From Flavobacteriales bacterium (GTDB lineage Bacteria; Bacteroidota; Bacteroidia; Flavobacteriales_F; PHOS-HE28), in NCBI GenBank assembly GCA_019638085.1, contig JAHBUL010000006.1:62001-126000 (forward strand): a DNA stretch of 64,000 nucleotides. The letters are read 5' to 3'. Position numbers and translations under genes: made by a program. The notes under the pieces were generated by a model. It saw nothing but the letters and a program-made list of their open reading frames with translations, ran no database searches and was not told the DNA's origin. Shown one piece after another: positions 62,112 through 64,000 of the stretch (positions are counted from its first letter, which is position 1; each line of letters starts with the position of its first letter).

Positions 62112-63395
62112 ATGACCGACCCCAATAATTCCTCGAATAATTCCACTTTGCGATCTTGGTTGAAGGTCCCTGCCAACAGCGACTTCCCTATCCAGAACAT
62201 TCCATTCGGCATCTGCAGCACCGAAGGGCACCACCCTCGCCCCTGCACCCGCATCGGCAACCATGTGATCGACCTTGAGGCGCTTTCCGACGCTGACCTG
62301 CTGAATGATCTGGGCATTGACAATGCCGTGTTCAGCGCGCCTACTTTGAATCCGCTGATGAAGCATGGCAAGGCCGGCATCCGCCAGCTACGGCAGCGGA
62401 TCATGGAGCTGTTCCGATCGGATAACGGCTTTCTACAGGAGCGGACCACCTTGGTGGAGAAGGTCGTGCTGCCTAAAGACCAAGTGAGCATGCACCTGCC
62501 GGTACAGGTGGGTGATTACACCGACTTCTACAGCAGCCGCGAGCATGCCACCAACGTGGGCACCATGTTCCGCGGAGCGGAGAACGCATTGATGCCGAAC
62601 TGGCTGCACCTGCCCGTGGGCTACCACGGTCGCGCATCGTCCATCGTGGTGAGCGGAACAGCCATCCAGCGTCCCATGGGCCAAATGCGTCCCAACCCCG
62701 AGGAGCCGCCGGTCTTCGGCCCTTCCAAGCAATTGGACATTGAACTCGAAACGGCCTTCATCACTTTTGAAGGGCGGCCCTTGGGAGAGCGCATCGATGT
62801 GGACGAGGCGGAGGACTTCATCTTCGGCATGGTGCTCTTCAACGACTGGAGCGCACGCGATATCCAGGCCTGGGAATACGTGCCATTGGGTCCCTTCCTT
62901 GGGAAGAGCTTCGGTAGCAGCATGAGCCCGTGGATCGTGACGATGGATGCCTTGGAGCCCTTCCGCACGAAAGGCCCCGCACAGGATCCCACGCCCCTGC
63001 CCTACTTGCGCCACTCCGGTGAGCATAGCTTCGACATCACGCTGGAGGCAGCCTTGATCCCGAACAATGCCGAGGAGACCGTGATCTGCCGCACCAACTT
63101 CAAGCATCTGTACTGGAGCATGGCCCAGCAATTGGCCCACCACACGGTGAACGGTTGCAACGTGCGGGCTGGCGATGTAATGGCCAGCGGCACCATCAGC
63201 GGTCCCACACCGGAGAGCTTCGGCAGCTTACTGGAGCTGAGCTGGCGCGGTACCAAACCACTCACACTGAAGGATGGCAGCGAACGCAAATTCCTGGAGG
63301 ACGGTGACACCGTAGTGATCCGCGGGCATTGCGAGCGCGACGGCCTGCGCATCGGCTTCGGGGAAGTACGGGGTGAGATCTTGCCTGCGCGGTAA
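62112..63395 (+). CDS. fahA: Fumarylacetoacetase
   Basis: Last step of tyrosine and phenylalanine catabolism: hydrolysis of fumarylacetoacetate to fumarate and acetoacetate. N-terminal SH3-like domain (SDFPIQNIPFGICST), then the metal site VGDYTDFYSSREHATNVGTMFRG with D, H and E residues, GYHGRASSIVVSGT, LDIELETAFITFEG, FNDWSARDIQAWEYVPLGPFLGKSF and SMSPWIVTMDALEPF. 427 residues, the usual length. ATG at 62112. Tyrosine catabolism genes hmgA or maiA are not visible nearby. Confidence 0.95.
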   Translation: MTDPNNSSNNSTLRSWLKVPANSDFPIQNIPFGICSTEGHHPRPCTRIGNHVIDLEALSDADLLNDLGIDNAVFSAPTLNPLMKHGKAGIRQLRQRIMELFRSDNGFLQERTTLVEKVVLPKDQVSMHLPVQVGDYTDFYSSREHATNVGTMFRGAENALMPNWLHLPVGYHGRASSIVVSGTAIQRPMGQMRPNPEEPPVFGPSKQLDIELETAFITFEGRPLGERIDVDEAEDFIFGMVLFNDWSARDIQAWEYVPLGPFLGKSFGSSMSPWIVTMDALEPFRTKGPAQDPTPLPYLRHSGEHSFDITLEAALIPNNAEETVICRTNFKHLYWSMAQQLAHHTVNGCNVRAGDVMASGTISGPTPESFGSLLELSWRGTKPLTLKDGSERKFLEDGDTVVIRGHCERDGLRIGFGEVRGEILPAR

Positions 63396-63422
63396 AGGAG
63401 GGGTTTGATGATGTGCCATGCT

Positions 63423-63593
63423 GACTGTCTTATGTCCTATGTCTTATGTCCTGGGTCTTATGTCCTATGTCTTATGTCCTATGTCTTATGTCCTATGTCT
63501 TATGTCCTATGTCTTATGTCCTATGTCTTATGCCGGTTGTCCGATGTCGTATGCCGGGACCTCGCTGGACCCTGCTCAGGACATAAGACAGTC
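63423..63593. repeat. Heptad tandem array bounded by a 15-bp inverted repeat
   Basis: From 63427, about 15 units alternating GTCTTAT and GTCCTAT (a 14-base dimer; unit 4 is GTCCTGG), then degenerating units to about 63552. GACTGTCTTATGTCC at 63423-63437 recurs as its exact reverse complement at 63579-63593. Lies between fahA and the relA/spoT promoter; no gene. Confidence 0.85.
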
Positions 63594-63597
63594 CGCA

Positions 63598-63626
63598 TTG
63601 GACATCCTTCACGTCTCGTAAATTTG
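63598..63626 (+). promoter_or_regulatory. Putative promoter of the relA/spoT gene
   Basis: TTG at 63598-63600 and TAAATTTG at 63619-63626, an 18-base spacer, matching the Bacteroidetes -33/-7 consensus. The ATG at 63631 follows four bases after the -7 box, so the mRNA would be leaderless. Confidence 0.5.
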
Positions 63627-63630
63627 AGGC

Positions 63631-64000
63631 ATGGCCAGTACCGTTGAAACCACCCCCGCCATCGATCTGGAGGCGGAGAAGGAACAGATCCTGCGACGCT
63701 ATCGCGGGCTGCTCCGTTCCGTAAGGGGTGAGCGTACCACGGAGAATACGCGCCTGATCCGCAAGGCCTTCAACATCGCCTTGGAAGCGCACAAGGGTCA
63801 GCGGCGGAAGAGCGGTGAGCCCTACATCTACCACCCCATTGCTGTGGCGCGGATCTGCGCTGAGGAGATCGGACTGGGCGTCACCAGCGTGGTGGCTGCA
63901 CTGCTGCACGATACCGTTGAGGACACCGACCTCACCCTGGAGGATGTGCGCGACATCTTCGGGGATACCGTGGCCACCATCATCGATGGGCTCACCAAGA
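63631..64000 (+). CDS. RelA/SpoT family (p)ppGpp synthetase/hydrolase, N-terminal part
   Basis: ATG at 63631; cut by the right edge. The visible 123 residues are the start of the HD hydrolase domain: IRKAFNIALEAHKGQRRKSG, PYIYHPIAVARICAEEIGLG and LLHDTVEDTDLTLEDVRDIFG, where the HDTVEDT motif holds the metal-binding H-D of the hydrolase. Normal for bifunctional Rel/SpoT enzymes of Bacteroidetes, which have one such long protein that makes and degrades the stringent-response alarmone. Whether the synthetase half is intact cannot be seen. The promoter box is directly before the ATG. Confidence 0.9.
   Translation, partial: MASTVETTPAIDLEAEKEQILRRYRGLLRSVRGERTTENTRLIRKAFNIALEAHKGQRRKSGEPYIYHPIAVARICAEEIGLGVTSVVAALLHDTVEDTDLTLEDVRDIFGDTVATIIDGLTK

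Overview
The window comes from a Bacteroidota chromosome, most likely a GC-rich, Flavobacteriales-like lineage. The evidence is an outer-membrane protein with a type IX secretion (T9SS) type A tail at the left edge, a CHU_C/T9SS type B protein, an exosortase of the XrtF type with a PID-CTERM-like partner, DUF6089-type and other small beta-barrel proteins, and promoter boxes of the Bacteroidetes TAnnTTTG type. Shine-Dalgarno sequences are mostly weak or absent, as is usual in this phylum. No rRNA, tRNA, CRISPR array, transposase or phage gene was seen.

Layout. Positions 1-10.8 kb hold housekeeping and surface genes: a partial T9SS cargo protein, lgt, an inositol-phosphatase family gene, a secreted Pro-rich protein, a TIGR02757 (DUF2400) protein, guaB, a CHU_C giant surface protein, a nitronate monooxygenase and a DUF6089 barrel. 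A strong bidirectional terminator (10765-10791) closes this block. Positions 10.8-56.5 kb are one very large surface-polysaccharide locus. A minus-strand run (asnB, two sugar-nucleotide epimerase genes, an O-antigen ligase/polymerase, two GT4) is followed by a tandem duplicated GT pair, PhyH, GT4, wecB, the XrtF exosortase cassette, then wzc, wzm, wzt, a DegT/DnrJ aminotransferase, methyltransferase, five sulfotransferases, WbqC, many GT2/GT4 genes, an MBOAT/SGNH O-acylation pair and a GT25. With the GT39 gene at 60.3 kb I count 17 glycosyltransferase-type genes. Positions 56.8-64 kb return to mixed metabolism: methyltransferase, glyA, a secreted barrel-like protein, a GT39 membrane glycosyltransferase, fumarylacetoacetase, and the start of a RelA/SpoT homologue cut by the window edge.

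How it fits together (inference): nucleotide sugars are made by WecB, the epimerases, the aminotransferase and PhyH/methyltransferase-type tailoring enzymes; the GTs build the glycan; Wzm/Wzt export it, with the Wzc-like kinase and polymerase pointing to a co-polymerase or ligase step; the sulfotransferases and MBOAT/SGNH pair decorate it. XrtF with its small PID-CTERM-like substrate sits directly beside wzc, as exosortases elsewhere sit in exopolysaccharide loci.

The most unusual non-coding feature is a satellite of about 29 units of exactly 21 bp (45575-46183), each carrying an ACTC-N4-GAGT inverted repeat, arranged as alternating A/B types (42-bp higher-order unit). Other repeats include REPIN-like paired palindromes flanking the GT39 gene, a second hairpin repeat family that supplies the stop codon of the XrtF-associated gene, and two heptanucleotide tandem arrays, one bounded by a 15-bp inverted repeat.
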